From contig JANOSH010000051.1 of the NCBI GenBank assembly GCA_031415695.1, forward strand, positions 62,001 through 126,000: 64,000 nucleotides of DNA, read 5' to 3'. Below, in pieces: positions 1-8,057 of the stretch. The DNA comes from JANOSH01 sp031415695 (GTDB lineage Bacteria > Actinomycetota > Acidimicrobiia > Acidimicrobiales > Ilumatobacteraceae). Below the pieces are notes generated by a model. That model did not search any database. It had not been told where the DNA came from and was given only the letters and a program-made list of their open reading frames with translations. Position numbers and translations under genes: made by a program. Each line of letters opens with the position of its first letter. Positions within the stretch are counted from its first letter, which is position 1.

Positions 1-260
1 CGAGAGCGTCACGACGGGAGATGCGCCGATGGCCACGCGTCCCATGGGTACGACGGAAATGGGATCGCTCCGGTGTCGAGCAGACGAATGAGGGTCGGCC
101 TGGAGACCCCAATGAGCTTGGCGGCTTCCTGGGTGGTGAGATCCGACGTGCTGTGCGACAGCATCTCGGCAACGGCCGCCTGGAATGCCTCGATGAGGTC
201 GGCGCTGAGGACAAGTTCGTTGCCGTCCATATCGCGTAGACGGACGTCGCCGTCGAGCAT
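1..260 (-). pseudogene. Excisionase-family HTH protein, frameshifted and cut by the window edge
   Basis: The translation from the ATG at 260 has a MerR/excisionase-type helix-turn-helix ('TTQEAAKLIGVSRPTLIRLL' region) followed by 'DTGAIPF', the usual core of small DNA-binding antitoxins paired with PIN toxins. After 'IPF' the expected 'GTHRRI' motif is lost in this frame. One base shift near 51-56 restores 'RRTHGTRGHRRISRRDAL', a good family match that runs off the left edge. I therefore read it as one gene with a single-base indel. The partner toxin, if any, would lie left of the window. It is divergent from the BREX-like genes. A sequencing error is the main alternative to true decay. Confidence 0.6.
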
Positions 261-310
261 CGTGACCGCAGCGCAGAAGCGAGATTATCGGTGCACTCAG
301 CCGGGGAAGT

Positions 311-1588
311 GTGCCTGAGCGCGGTTTGGAAAACTTTGCGGTGGGAACTGCACGATTCGCCGAAGCCATCGACGACCAGCTCGCCGAAGTCGCCGCTGGG
401 TCCGGTTCATTCAAGGCGATCCGCGGTGATTACGGAAGCGGCAAGACGTTCACTGTCCGCTGGCTTGCGGACCGCGCTCGCCGTGCCGGGTTCGCCACGA
501 GTGAAGTGCAGATCTCCGAAGGCGAGACGCCGCTGCACCACCTCGAAACGGTCTACCGGCGAATCGTTGAACGCTTGGCTACTGGTGACTCCCATGGGGC
601 GCTGCGCACGATCGTGGATGCCTGGTTCTACGCGTTGGATGAGGACGTCATCGCGTCAGGTGTCGTCGACGCTTCCGATGCGGCGGCTTTGGCGGCTGCT
701 ACGGACCAACTGGCCGAACGCCGTCTCGCCGGCGTGGCCGGTCGCGCCCCCGCCTTTGCTGCGGCACTTCGTGGTTATCGGCGCGCGCTAGCCGAGGGAG
801 ATGCCTCGATCGCCGAGGGCCTGTTGGCCTGGATCAGCGGTCAGCCCCACGTGGCCGCTTCGATTAAACGCTTCGCTGGCATCAAAGGCGAACTCGATCA
901 CACTGCCGCGCTTGCGTTCCTCGCCGGGCTGCTGACCGTCTTGCGCGATGCCGGGTACGCCGGTATTGTCGTAGTCCTCGACGAGGTGGAAACGCTGCAA
1001 CGAGTTCGCAGCGACATTCGCGAACGGTCACTCAATGCACTTCGCCAGCTGATCGATGAGGTCGACGGCGGTCGCTACCCTGGGTTGTTGTTGGTGATCA
1101 CGGGTACGCCAGCATTCTTCGACGGCAGCCAAGGAGCGCAACGCACCCCGCCGCTCGCTCAACGGCTCCACACCGACTTCACGGCCGACCCGCGCTTCGA
1201 CAACCCACGTGCCATTCAGCTCCGACTGCTCGGCTTGTCAATCGACGGACTATGCGAGGTCGCGCAGCGAGTACGCGAGCTGTACGCCGACGGCGCGAAA
1301 GATGCCGAACGAGTGCTTGCTCTAGCGAACGACACTTACCTGCGTGACCTGGCCGTTGCCATCACCGGAAACCTCGGCGGCAAGGTCGGTATTGCACCAC
1401 GTCTCTTTCTCAAGAAGCTGGTCGACGTGCTCCAGCGAATCGATGCGTTCCCCGATTTCGACCCGCGACGCGACTACACGATCGCGGTCGTGCCTTCGGA
1501 AATGACGGCTGTTGAGCGCAACGCCCACGCTGGGATCACGGTCGACGACATCGAACTCGACCTCGACGTCGACCTGCACGAGTCGTGA
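311..1588 (+). CDS. brxD: BREX-type ATPase BrxD (DUF2791 family), possibly missing its start
   Basis: P-loop ATPase of the BrxD family, an accessory component of BREX phage-defence loci. It has a Walker A 'GDYGSGKT' near residues 39-46, an 'IVVVLDEVE' Walker B near residue 220, and the family opening 'PERGLENFAVG'. The listed start is GTG 311, but family-like residues ('RRSEIIGALSRGS') continue upstream in frame from about 266 to a TGA at 263 with no ATG/GTG/TTG between. The true 5' end is therefore lost, shifted by an indel, or uses an unusual start. It overlaps the next gene by 4 bp, as expected for a brxD-brxHI pair. No PglX, PglZ or BrxC is in view, so the system is incomplete here. The family call is confident; activity is doubtful. 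Confidence 0.75.
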   Translation: MPERGLENFAVGTARFAEAIDDQLAEVAAGSGSFKAIRGDYGSGKTFTVRWLADRARRAGFATSEVQISEGETPLHHLETVYRRIVERLATGDSHGALRTIVDAWFYALDEDVIASGVVDASDAAALAAATDQLAERRLAGVAGRAPAFAAALRGYRRALAEGDASIAEGLLAWISGQPHVAASIKRFAGIKGELDHTAALAFLAGLLTVLRDAGYAGIVVVLDEVETLQRVRSDIRERSLNALRQLIDEVDGGRYPGLLLVITGTPAFFDGSQGAQRTPPLAQRLHTDFTADPRFDNPRAIQLRLLGLSIDGLCEVAQRVRELYADGAKDAERVLALANDTYLRDLAVAITGNLGGKVGIAPRLFLKKLVDVLQRIDAFPDFDPRRDYTIAVVPSEMTAVERNAHAGITVDDIELDLDVDLHES

Positions 1589-2298
1589 GTTTCGAACGCC
1601 TCCACCCGGCACTGCAGCACCACATCGTCAATAGCCTCGGCTGGCAAGACCTGAGGCCGTTGCAGGCAGCAACCATCGATCCGATCCTCGACGGCAAGAC
1701 CATCGTGGCGGTCGCACCCACCGCCGCTGGCAAGACCGAAGCAGCGATGTTTCCGTTGCTCTCCCGGATGGCCACCGAAGGTTGGCCCGGGCTGAGCATT
1801 CTGTACGTGTGCCCCCTCAAGGCACTGCTCAACAACCTCGAACCGCGGCTTGCGAACCTCGCCAGCTTCGTCGGTCGCCGAGTCGGGCTCTGGCACGGCG
1901 ATGTGGGTTCGGGAGCGCGATCACGGTTACTCGATGATCCGCCCGAGATTTTGCTGACCACGCCCGAGTCGATCGAAGCAATCCTGATCTCGCGCCGCAC
2001 TGACCACGAGACGTTCTTTCGTAACGTACGAGCGGTAGTCGTCGATGAGATTCACGCGTTCGGCGGTGACGACCGCGGCTGGCACCTACTCGCCGTCGTA
2101 GAACGGGTCTCGGCGCTCACCGCTCAACCGATTCAACGCGTCGGGCTGTCGGCCACAGTCGGCGACCCTGCATCGCTGCTCGAGTGGCTTCGAGGGTCCA
2201 GCAACGCGCCTGCTGAGGTCGTGAACCCATCGGGGCAAGCGACTGCCGCACCCGAGCTGACGGTCGACTACGTGGATGACGCTCCGCCGTTGAGATGA
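1585..2298 (+). pseudogene. DEAD/DEAH helicase fragment, BrxHI-like, C-terminally truncated
   Basis: The 237 residues hold a complete first RecA domain of a superfamily-2 helicase: Walker A 'APTAAGKTEA' near residue 45, motif Ia 'PLKALLNNL', 'TTPESIE', a DEIH box near residue 154 and motif III 'GLSATVGD'. The second RecA domain and C-terminal part, needed for unwinding, are missing; BrxHI proteins are about 700 residues. A TGA ends the frame and nothing helicase-like follows in any frame. The 4-bp overlap with brxD supports the BrxHI assignment. It is best read as the remnant of a deleted BREX type-2-like operon. Confidence 0.75.
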
Positions 2299-2709
2299 TG
2301 TGGGAGGCGGCGCACGCGTCTCGAATGCGCTGCGGCCAAGGGCCCTCTGCCAGCCTTTACGACATCGGGCTCCTTGGTCTGAACGCGCAGCCTTACCCCG
2401 ACGGCGGGAACCGGTGTTGCTTCTCGATTTGTCGCCGGGCCGGCACAACCAGATGCTCGTGTCTATTGAACGCCGGGCGATTGGCGAAGGTGTCGGGGCG
2501 TTGACTATGGCCGATCAGACCCATCGCGATTGCCTGCCGGATTCCGGTCCGCGACGCGTGTCGGAATCTTCGTCGTCCTTGCGAAAGCCGGTTGCCCTCC
2601 GGAATGGCGAATCTGTTTCGCTTCTAGATGAGCGCGTGGTGGTCAGTCGGGCGGCCGAATGCAACCCATGACCCTTCCGCCGGCCCTCTTCGTGAGGTAT
2701 TCTGAAGGC
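2299..2709. other. No gene supported between the helicase stub and the next small gene
   Basis: Open frames exist here (for example 2300-2671 on the plus strand), but their translation is low-complexity and matches no helicase motif or other family I recognise. This is likely junction DNA left by the deletion that removed the rest of the helicase. Confidence 0.4.
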
Positions 2710-3045
2710 ATGTCCACCACCCAAACCCTTGCTACGGAACGTGACATCGTCGCGGCCCTGAAGGGCATGCACGAGGTGGATGGCGTGCGCGCCTGCGAGT
2801 TCATCCTCACGTACGACGACAAGTTCGACGAATGCGTGGCGAACGTGGCGCTCATCCTGGACGAAGCCGAATGGAATGAAGCCGCTTCCCTCGCATGCGA
2901 ATCTGCTCGCGCTGCCGCATGGGAAGCGTTGAGCCCCCTGGGGGTAGTCCCGAACCTCCTGTGTCGCACGGCGAGCGAACACGCCGATCTCAAGCGGCGC
3001 GAGCCGGTCTGGACCCCGATTGACCCCAGCAGTGTCAACTGCTGA
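2710..3045 (+). CDS. Hypothetical protein upstream of a HEPN gene
   Basis: About 111 residues from ATG 2710 ('MSTTQTLATERDIV'); an in-frame ATG at 2659 would add 17 poorly conserved-looking residues. No catalytic motif is recognised: the nucleotidyltransferase GS motif expected of an MNT antitoxin is absent. It has an acidic, helical middle and no signal peptide or membrane segment. It overlaps the HEPN gene by more than 10 bp in the same direction, the arrangement of a toxin-antitoxin pair, so it may be the partner of that protein. This is inference from position only. Confidence 0.5.
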   Translation: MSTTQTLATERDIVAALKGMHEVDGVRACEFILTYDDKFDECVANVALILDEAEWNEAASLACESARAAAWEALSPLGVVPNLLCRTASEHADLKRREPVWTPIDPSSVNC

Positions 3046-3569
3046 GGAGTTTCTCGACGCAGCCGAAACGCTGCTTGACCACGGATCGCATTCAGGGCAT
3101 TGGCGGAGATCGACGTCGACGTCGTACTACGCCTTATTTCACGCGCTCACCTCCGCCGCGTCGGTAGCGGTGTTCCGTGACGAACTGACACAGCACGCAT
3201 CGCTTCGCTGGTTTGACCACGCAGCGATCCGGCGAGTGTCGCGCGCGATCAGCACTGCGCCAGCGGATGAGAACGATTCGAAAGTCGTGCGATGGGTCAG
3301 CGAGGTCGGTGGCAAGCACGGATTCGCCGAACTCCCCGAGCATCGGGTCCAGACAATCTGCCAGTCGTTCGTTGATCTCTACAAGCGCCGAGAACAGGCC
3401 GACTACTACCGCGCCGGCGAAATCGACACCCAGCGAAAGCTCAGCTCGCGACAGCCTCGACAGCGCCAAACGCTGCTGCCAACTCGTTGCTGACGTGAGC
3501 GACTCAGCCGACTTCTACCTCATGGCAACAGGCATGCTCCGTGAGTCAGTCAGCCGACGAACTCAATAG
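3032..3569 (+). pseudogene. HEPN-domain protein with a C-terminal frameshift
   Basis: From GTG 3032 (or TTG 3020) the protein has the HEPN signature 'STSYYALFHAL', a helical middle and 'RREQADYYRA', where family members have the R/H-containing end of the fold. HEPN proteins are often RNases in toxin-antitoxin pairs. In the original frame the reading becomes basic junk and stops at 3493. In the +1 frame, 'ARDSLDSAK...FYLMATGMLR' resembles the usual final helix and continues to 3569. A single indel between about 3425 and 3460 therefore explains both. Either the gene is inactive or the base calls are wrong. Confidence 0.55.
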
Positions 3570-3582
3570 CGCTACCTGAGCG

Positions 3583-4251
3583 GTGTGCCGCTTGCTGCTA
3601 TCGCCGACCCTGGGCGTTGTGCAACCAAACCGCAACCTGCTACCTCGGATGTTGGCCGAGCAGCTCGCAGCACAACTTCGGCACGCCGGATTACTGGAAA
3701 GCGAACCCCATGATCCTCCCAGCCTTGGCATCGGAGCGAGAGTTGTGGAAACGTGGACCCTGCCGAGCGGTGTCGACCACGACCTCACTTACAATCTTCT
3801 GCCAGGTTCACAAAACGCGGACGCGGAGGATGTTGCAGGTCGGCGTCACAGCACGATCATCCGGCCCGACTCCGAAGGACACGTGGTTCTGGACCCGCAG
3901 ATTTGTCCCTACTGTCACCGTGAGAGCTGCCGCCTGTGCCACTACGGTTTAACCGAGTGTTCGTGCTGCAGACAGCCGGTCTGCAAGGTTTGCTTATCGG
4001 CCCAACCCGATCTTCTGTGCCAAGCTTGCGCGCATCTGACGAGAGCAAACGTTGTCGAGCGTGTTCGTCGAAAGAGACTTCCGGCTGGCGCGACGCTCTA
4101 CATCGCAGGAGACCAACTCCATACCGTCGAAGTCGAGTTCGTTTCTGGCCGGTGGAAGGCGCGGCACATCCCGAGCATCGGTACATCGAGCGATCACACT
4201 ATCGACCCAGTTACGGCAGAGCGGCTCATCACTCGGGCTGGCAAACGCTGA
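3583..4251 (+). CDS. Cys-rich hypothetical protein with a putative zinc-binding centre
   Basis: 222 residues from GTG 3583. The N-terminal half is unremarkable and soluble. Residues about 107-150 contain ten Cys in CxxC-like pairs plus His ('CPYCHRESCRLCHYG', 'CSCCRQPVCKVC', 'CQAC'), which suggests one or two structural zinc sites of ring or ribbon type. The C-terminal part is basic. There is no signal peptide or membrane segment. I do not recognise the family. It follows the HEPN gene by 13 bp in the same direction and ends the defence-like segment. Confidence 0.55.
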   Translation: MCRLLLSPTLGVVQPNRNLLPRMLAEQLAAQLRHAGLLESEPHDPPSLGIGARVVETWTLPSGVDHDLTYNLLPGSQNADAEDVAGRRHSTIIRPDSEGHVVLDPQICPYCHRESCRLCHYGLTECSCCRQPVCKVCLSAQPDLLCQACAHLTRANVVERVRRKRLPAGATLYIAGDQLHTVEVEFVSGRWKARHIPSIGTSSDHTIDPVTAERLITRAGKR

Positions 4252-4384
4252 ATGTTCGTTTGATCTGCCGTGCCTTGTGTCGCCTTGCAGCGTCATTTCA
4301 TCAAGGTGAGCGCCGACCAATGCTAAAATTTTGCCTTGCTGGAGCTAATCGGGGTTGAACTTGTTCGACTTGAGGAGATGGACC

Positions 4385-4633
4385 GTGTGGACGACCGTTG
4401 ACACCACGGCAGCGCTAGTAAGGGCTCGCAATGATCGTTTGTCGCTGACAGCGCTCAAGAAAGGTAACACCTCCGCCGCGGCGGAAAAGACAGGTCAATT
4501 GCTTGAGACGCTCGGTGCCGTTGTCCCAACTGGTGTGACGGCGGCCTACACAACCGTCGCCGTCGCCGTCCATCAGTTTGTCGTCGCTGCCGAGCGTCCC
4601 GATCGACGGTGTACCTTTGGTGTGAGTTGTTAG
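4385..4633 (+). CDS. Small hypothetical protein at the head of the Tc cassette
   Basis: 82 codons from GTG 4385, preceded by a good Shine-Dalgarno (GAGGAG) about 7 bases upstream, which decides this start over the TTG at 4355. The product has an Ala/Thr/Val-rich C-terminal half ('GVTAAYTTVAVAVHQFVVAA') that could be a weak amphipathic or membrane helix. It overlaps no other supported gene and ends 65 bp before the tyrosinase, so it could be co-transcribed. No family is recognised. It may be a chance ORF, but the ribosome site makes it plausible. Confidence 0.4.
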   Translation: MWTTVDTTAALVRARNDRLSLTALKKGNTSAAAEKTGQLLETLGAVVPTGVTAAYTTVAVAVHQFVVAAERPDRRCTFGVSC

Positions 4634-4698
4634 GTAGCCGACACAACAAAGGGGGCGGGACACGTGAAGGTGCCCCGGCCGCGCAGGGGAGTGACGAG

Positions 4699-5931
4699 GT
4701 GCGAGTAGAACTTACGCTGCCCGGTGCCGACGGTGCTGGGCGGAACTTTCTCACTTGGACGCCGGTTGAGGCTCGTGCCCGTTTACTCGACCCGTCCGGG
4801 GTTGCGCCCGTCACCGTGACGTTGCGAAATGGAGCAGTGGCTGGTCGGGTCCGATTTGCGACGACGCGAACGCATCTCGGGACTGCGACCTTGCCGATTA
4901 CGTTGCCGCTTAGCGGAGCGCCCGTGCGGTTCTTTGTGGCTGGCGAGTTCGGGCGTGCTAGTACCGCACTCGACGATGTTGTGATCGAAGCGCTCGGCAG
5001 CGGCAACCTCGGTGTGCTCGGCACCAAACGGGTCACGGTTCGAGTCCGTAAGAACGCTCAGACTTATTTACCGGCCGAGCGTGATCGGTTTCTTGCCGCG
5101 CTAGCCACGCTAAACGGTGGTGGCACTGGCCGCTTCCGCGATTTCCGTGATATTCACGTTACCGCGGCGGACGCTGAGCAACATGGCAATGTCGGCTTTC
5201 TGCCTTGGCACCGAGCTTTCATCCTGGATCTCGAACGAGAGCTACAAGCGATCGACCCGAGTATCGCGCTGCCGTACTGGCGGTTCGATCAGCCGGCACC
5301 GAACTTGTTCACCCGACAGTTTATGGGAGTCTCTGATGCCGTAGGCCGGGTGCAGTTCGCGGCCGGTCACCCGCTTGGTTCGTGGCGCACCGACAACCAA
5401 CTAGGCATCCTCCGGAGGCCGGCCTTCGTCACCAGCCAGGCACCGCAGCTGCTCAGTGAGACTCAAACGATCGCGCTCGGCGGTGCCGCTCCGACCGCTG
5501 TGTACTCGCAGTTCGCGCAGATGGAGGGAAACCCGCACGGCTGGGCGCATACTAGCTTTCAAGGCGGGTTTATCAGGTCTTCCAACACGGCACCGCGAGA
5601 CCCACTGTTCTTTATGCTCCACGCCAATGTCGATCGGCTGTGGGCCAAGTGGCAATGGATTCATCGACGCACCAATTCGACCGATCCGGGCGCGTTCGCC
5701 CCTGCGGTCCCGAACCGGATCGGCCATCGCCTTGGCGATACGATGTGGCCTTGGAATGGGTCCACCATCTTGCCGCGGCCGGCAACGGCGCCCGGTGGTT
5801 CGTTTCCCGCGTCGGCGTCGACGGCTCGGCCTGGAAGCTCACCGACCGTCCGTTTAATGATCGACTTCCAGGCGGTGGCCGGCGGCGACGCGCTCGGGTT
5901 CGCGTACGACGACGTTCCGTTCGAGGTATGA
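4699..5931 (+). CDS. Tyrosinase-family type-3 copper oxidase
   Basis: Di-copper enzyme of the tyrosinase family, which hydroxylates or oxidises phenols to quinones. CuA ligands are His153, His162 ('QHGNVGF') and His171 ('LPWHRAF'). CuB ligands are His280 and His284 ('HGWAH') and His308 ('MLHANVDRLW'). The spacing is canonical, so the site looks intact. An N-terminal extension of about 120 residues, rich in beta-type sequence, precedes the catalytic domain. Start GTG 4699 is chosen because translated sequence from the earlier GTG 4609 is low-complexity. No signal peptide is evident. It is the first large gene of a run that continues with a HEAT protein, a SCO fusion and Tc toxin genes. The substrate is unknown, and a caddie-type activator gene is not seen. 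Confidence 0.88.
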   Translation: MRVELTLPGADGAGRNFLTWTPVEARARLLDPSGVAPVTVTLRNGAVAGRVRFATTRTHLGTATLPITLPLSGAPVRFFVAGEFGRASTALDDVVIEALGSGNLGVLGTKRVTVRVRKNAQTYLPAERDRFLAALATLNGGGTGRFRDFRDIHVTAADAEQHGNVGFLPWHRAFILDLERELQAIDPSIALPYWRFDQPAPNLFTRQFMGVSDAVGRVQFAAGHPLGSWRTDNQLGILRRPAFVTSQAPQLLSETQTIALGGAAPTAVYSQFAQMEGNPHGWAHTSFQGGFIRSSNTAPRDPLFFMLHANVDRLWAKWQWIHRRTNSTDPGAFAPAVPNRIGHRLGDTMWPWNGSTILPRPATAPGGSFPASASTARPGSSPTVRLMIDFQAVAGGDALGFAYDDVPFEV

Positions 5932-5955
5932 CCGACAGGGGTGAAGGTGATCCGT

Positions 5956-6822
5956 ATGGACATTGACCGGTACCGCAAGCAATACGAGGCAGAGCTGGAC
6001 AAGGACGCGCGCCGAAAGCCCCCGCCGCCGGGCCGAGCTGTGACGGTCGGATCGGCCGATGAGAGCAAGGCGACCGCGGTGGATGAAGAACGCGACCTGA
6101 CCGAGCGCGTCGCATCGCTCGTCGTGACGCTGCTCGATCGTAAGCAACCCGTCGCCCTCCGCTCGGCTGCGCTGAACGAGCTCAGTGGGCTCGCCTTCCT
6201 CGGCCCGCGATTTGCTCCGTTTCGCGCCGACTATAAGCAGGCGCTGCGCACGCTCGCCGTCGACCCACGCAAGAGGTTGCGCGAAAGTGCGCTGGAACTA
6301 CTAGCGATGGACAAGGATCCGTACGCCCGTGAACTGCTCGTGCGAGGGCTTGAGCAGGCCGACCAGGCGATCGTGTCCGATGCGCGGGCACTGCAGCTTC
6401 TCGGGTACGACGACCATGGCGACCTGGCGCCGCTGGCTCGGCGGGTATTTCGGCGAGCCACCGGGTCTACTCGCGAGGAGGCATTGCGCATGCTGGCGAC
6501 CGACCCGAAGTCTGAGAAACTGTTCAGCCGGCTACTCAAAGATAAGCAGGAGATGTCGAACATCCGCCGCATAAGCGCTTCCGGGCTGCAGAGTCTGAAT
6601 CCATCCGCTTTCGAGCGTGCAGCGCGAACGATCGTCGCAGATGACAGCGACTACAAAGAGATTCGGGCCACGAGTCTTGCCGCGCTCGCCCACGGGCGAG
6701 AGACGCGTGATAAGGCGGTGGACCCGAAGCTAATGGAGGTCGTGACGAAGCTGTCCAACGAGACGCGCTCACCGATGTTGCGCGCTTCGTGCAAACGCTT
6801 CTTGCGGGCGACAAAGCAATGA
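5956..6822 (+). CDS. HEAT-repeat protein
   Basis: About 288 residues from ATG 5956, placed 7 bases after AAGGTG; the upstream GTG 5941 has no such site. It has a charged, Pro-rich N-terminus, then tandem two-helix repeats of HEAT type ('LRESALELLAMDKDPYARELL', 'IRATSLAALAHG' are typical units). Such solenoids bind other proteins and have no enzymatic role. Its stop overlaps the ATG of the next gene by 4 bp (ATGA), so the two are translationally coupled. It probably scaffolds or chaperones a neighbour product; the partner is unknown. Confidence 0.7.
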   Translation: MDIDRYRKQYEAELDKDARRKPPPPGRAVTVGSADESKATAVDEERDLTERVASLVVTLLDRKQPVALRSAALNELSGLAFLGPRFAPFRADYKQALRTLAVDPRKRLRESALELLAMDKDPYARELLVRGLEQADQAIVSDARALQLLGYDDHGDLAPLARRVFRRATGSTREEALRMLATDPKSEKLFSRLLKDKQEMSNIRRISASGLQSLNPSAFERAARTIVADDSDYKEIRATSLAALAHGRETRDKAVDPKLMEVVTKLSNETRSPMLRASCKRFLRATKQ

Positions 6823-8003
6823 AGCAGCGACCCGGAGCTACACGGGTCATGCTCTCGGCGGTCGATCGCGCCGCTCAGATCGACGCAGCCCGGTTGCGAC
6901 CAGACGCCGGGGCGGTGCTTGTCGACTTGCTGGCCGAGCAATCCCCGTTGTATGCCGGGCTCGGCAGCTCGGAAGCGGAGCGACTCCGCGGCTACGTGCT
7001 AGCGAGCTTCGACGGGATTGGGCTGCCGCCCGAGGCCATTCCTTGTATACTTGAAGCACTCGAGACGGATCTCAACCCGTATGTGGTGGCCGCTGCCGGG
7101 CGTGCTCTTCGCAACGCGGCGGCCATTCCGCCCGAAGCGTTAGAACTCGTCGTTGCGGCGATCGCACGATTGCGATCGAACGATGACGTGGTGTCCTTCG
7201 CCGACTTCTCGCCGATCCCCGATCCCGCGAACGCCGTGTCAGCCCTCACCGACCTCCTTTTGACACTCACACAGCTCGGACCGCGAGCGACCCACGCACT
7301 CCCTGCACTCCAGCTACTCGTTCGGCGGGACGGTGCTGGCTACTCGACAGTCGTGCGTGCGGCGATGGCCAACGCATTGCGGGCCATGAGCGAGCCCGAC
7401 GCATCACCGACAGGCTGTTGCAACGCCGATCCCGACCATCATGGCGACGATCATGGCGATGTGTCGAGTTGGCGGCCGCCCTGTGCTTCGATGATCCGCG
7501 CCGCCCTTGGCGAGCTCGAACTCGAGAACCAGGACGGCGACCGGCTGACGTTCTCGAACGCCTTTGGCGGCAAGCCGACTGCTCTTGCGTTCTTCTACAC
7601 ACGATGCATGAACCCGTCAAGGTGCTCGCTGACCGTCACGAAACTTGCCCGCATCGCCCTCAGGCTCGCCGACGAGAGAATCGACGCCAACGTCGCGGCC
7701 ATCTCGTATGATCCGCGTTTCGACCGTCCGGGCCGATTGAAGGCCTACGGCGCTGATCGTGGGATGCGGTTCTCCCCGAGTTCGTCGCTTCTGCGCACGG
7801 TCGGCCCATTCGACCCGCTGCGCGACACGTTCGACCTCGGGGTCGGTTTCGGCCCAGTCACCGTGAACCAGCATCGAGTCGACCTGCTGGTACTAGACCA
7901 CTCGCTCGCAGTGACGGACAGGTTTGAACGCCGCATCTGGGACGATAAAGCCGTCCTCGCAGCTCTTTGCCGCTCGTCGCGTTGCGCCGTGACCGCGGTG
8001 TAG
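6819..8003 (+). CDS. HEAT-SCO fusion, putative copper-delivery thioredoxin-fold protein
   Basis: 394 residues. Residues 1 to about 195 are helical HEAT-like repeats. A linker near residues 198-225 is rich in Cys and His ('GCCNADPDHHGDDHGD', then a further Cys), a plausible metal site. The C-terminal half is a thioredoxin fold resembling SCO1/SenC: 'LAFFYTRC' followed by a second Cys five residues later ('CMNPSRC'), 'ISYDPRFDRP', and a His before 'VDLLVLD'. SCO proteins carry copper to cuproenzymes. Classical SCO has CxxxC, so the spacing here is expanded. There is no signal peptide, which is odd for a SCO protein. Next to a tyrosinase the natural guess is copper loading of that enzyme; this is inference. 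Confidence 0.72.
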   Translation: MKQRPGATRVMLSAVDRAAQIDAARLRPDAGAVLVDLLAEQSPLYAGLGSSEAERLRGYVLASFDGIGLPPEAIPCILEALETDLNPYVVAAAGRALRNAAAIPPEALELVVAAIARLRSNDDVVSFADFSPIPDPANAVSALTDLLLTLTQLGPRATHALPALQLLVRRDGAGYSTVVRAAMANALRAMSEPDASPTGCCNADPDHHGDDHGDVSSWRPPCASMIRAALGELELENQDGDRLTFSNAFGGKPTALAFFYTRCMNPSRCSLTVTKLARIALRLADERIDANVAAISYDPRFDRPGRLKAYGADRGMRFSPSSSLLRTVGPFDPLRDTFDLGVGFGPVTVNQHRVDLLVLDHSLAVTDRFERRIWDDKAVLAALCRSSRCAVTAV

Positions 8004-8057
8004 CGTTTGTTTCTCGTCAGAGGTTCAGGTGACACCGATGCGACGCCGGGGGGCTAC

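Noticed and set aside
2300..2671. Open frame after the helicase stub, read as a gene
   Set aside because: Composition is low-complexity, no ribosome site, and no family motif.
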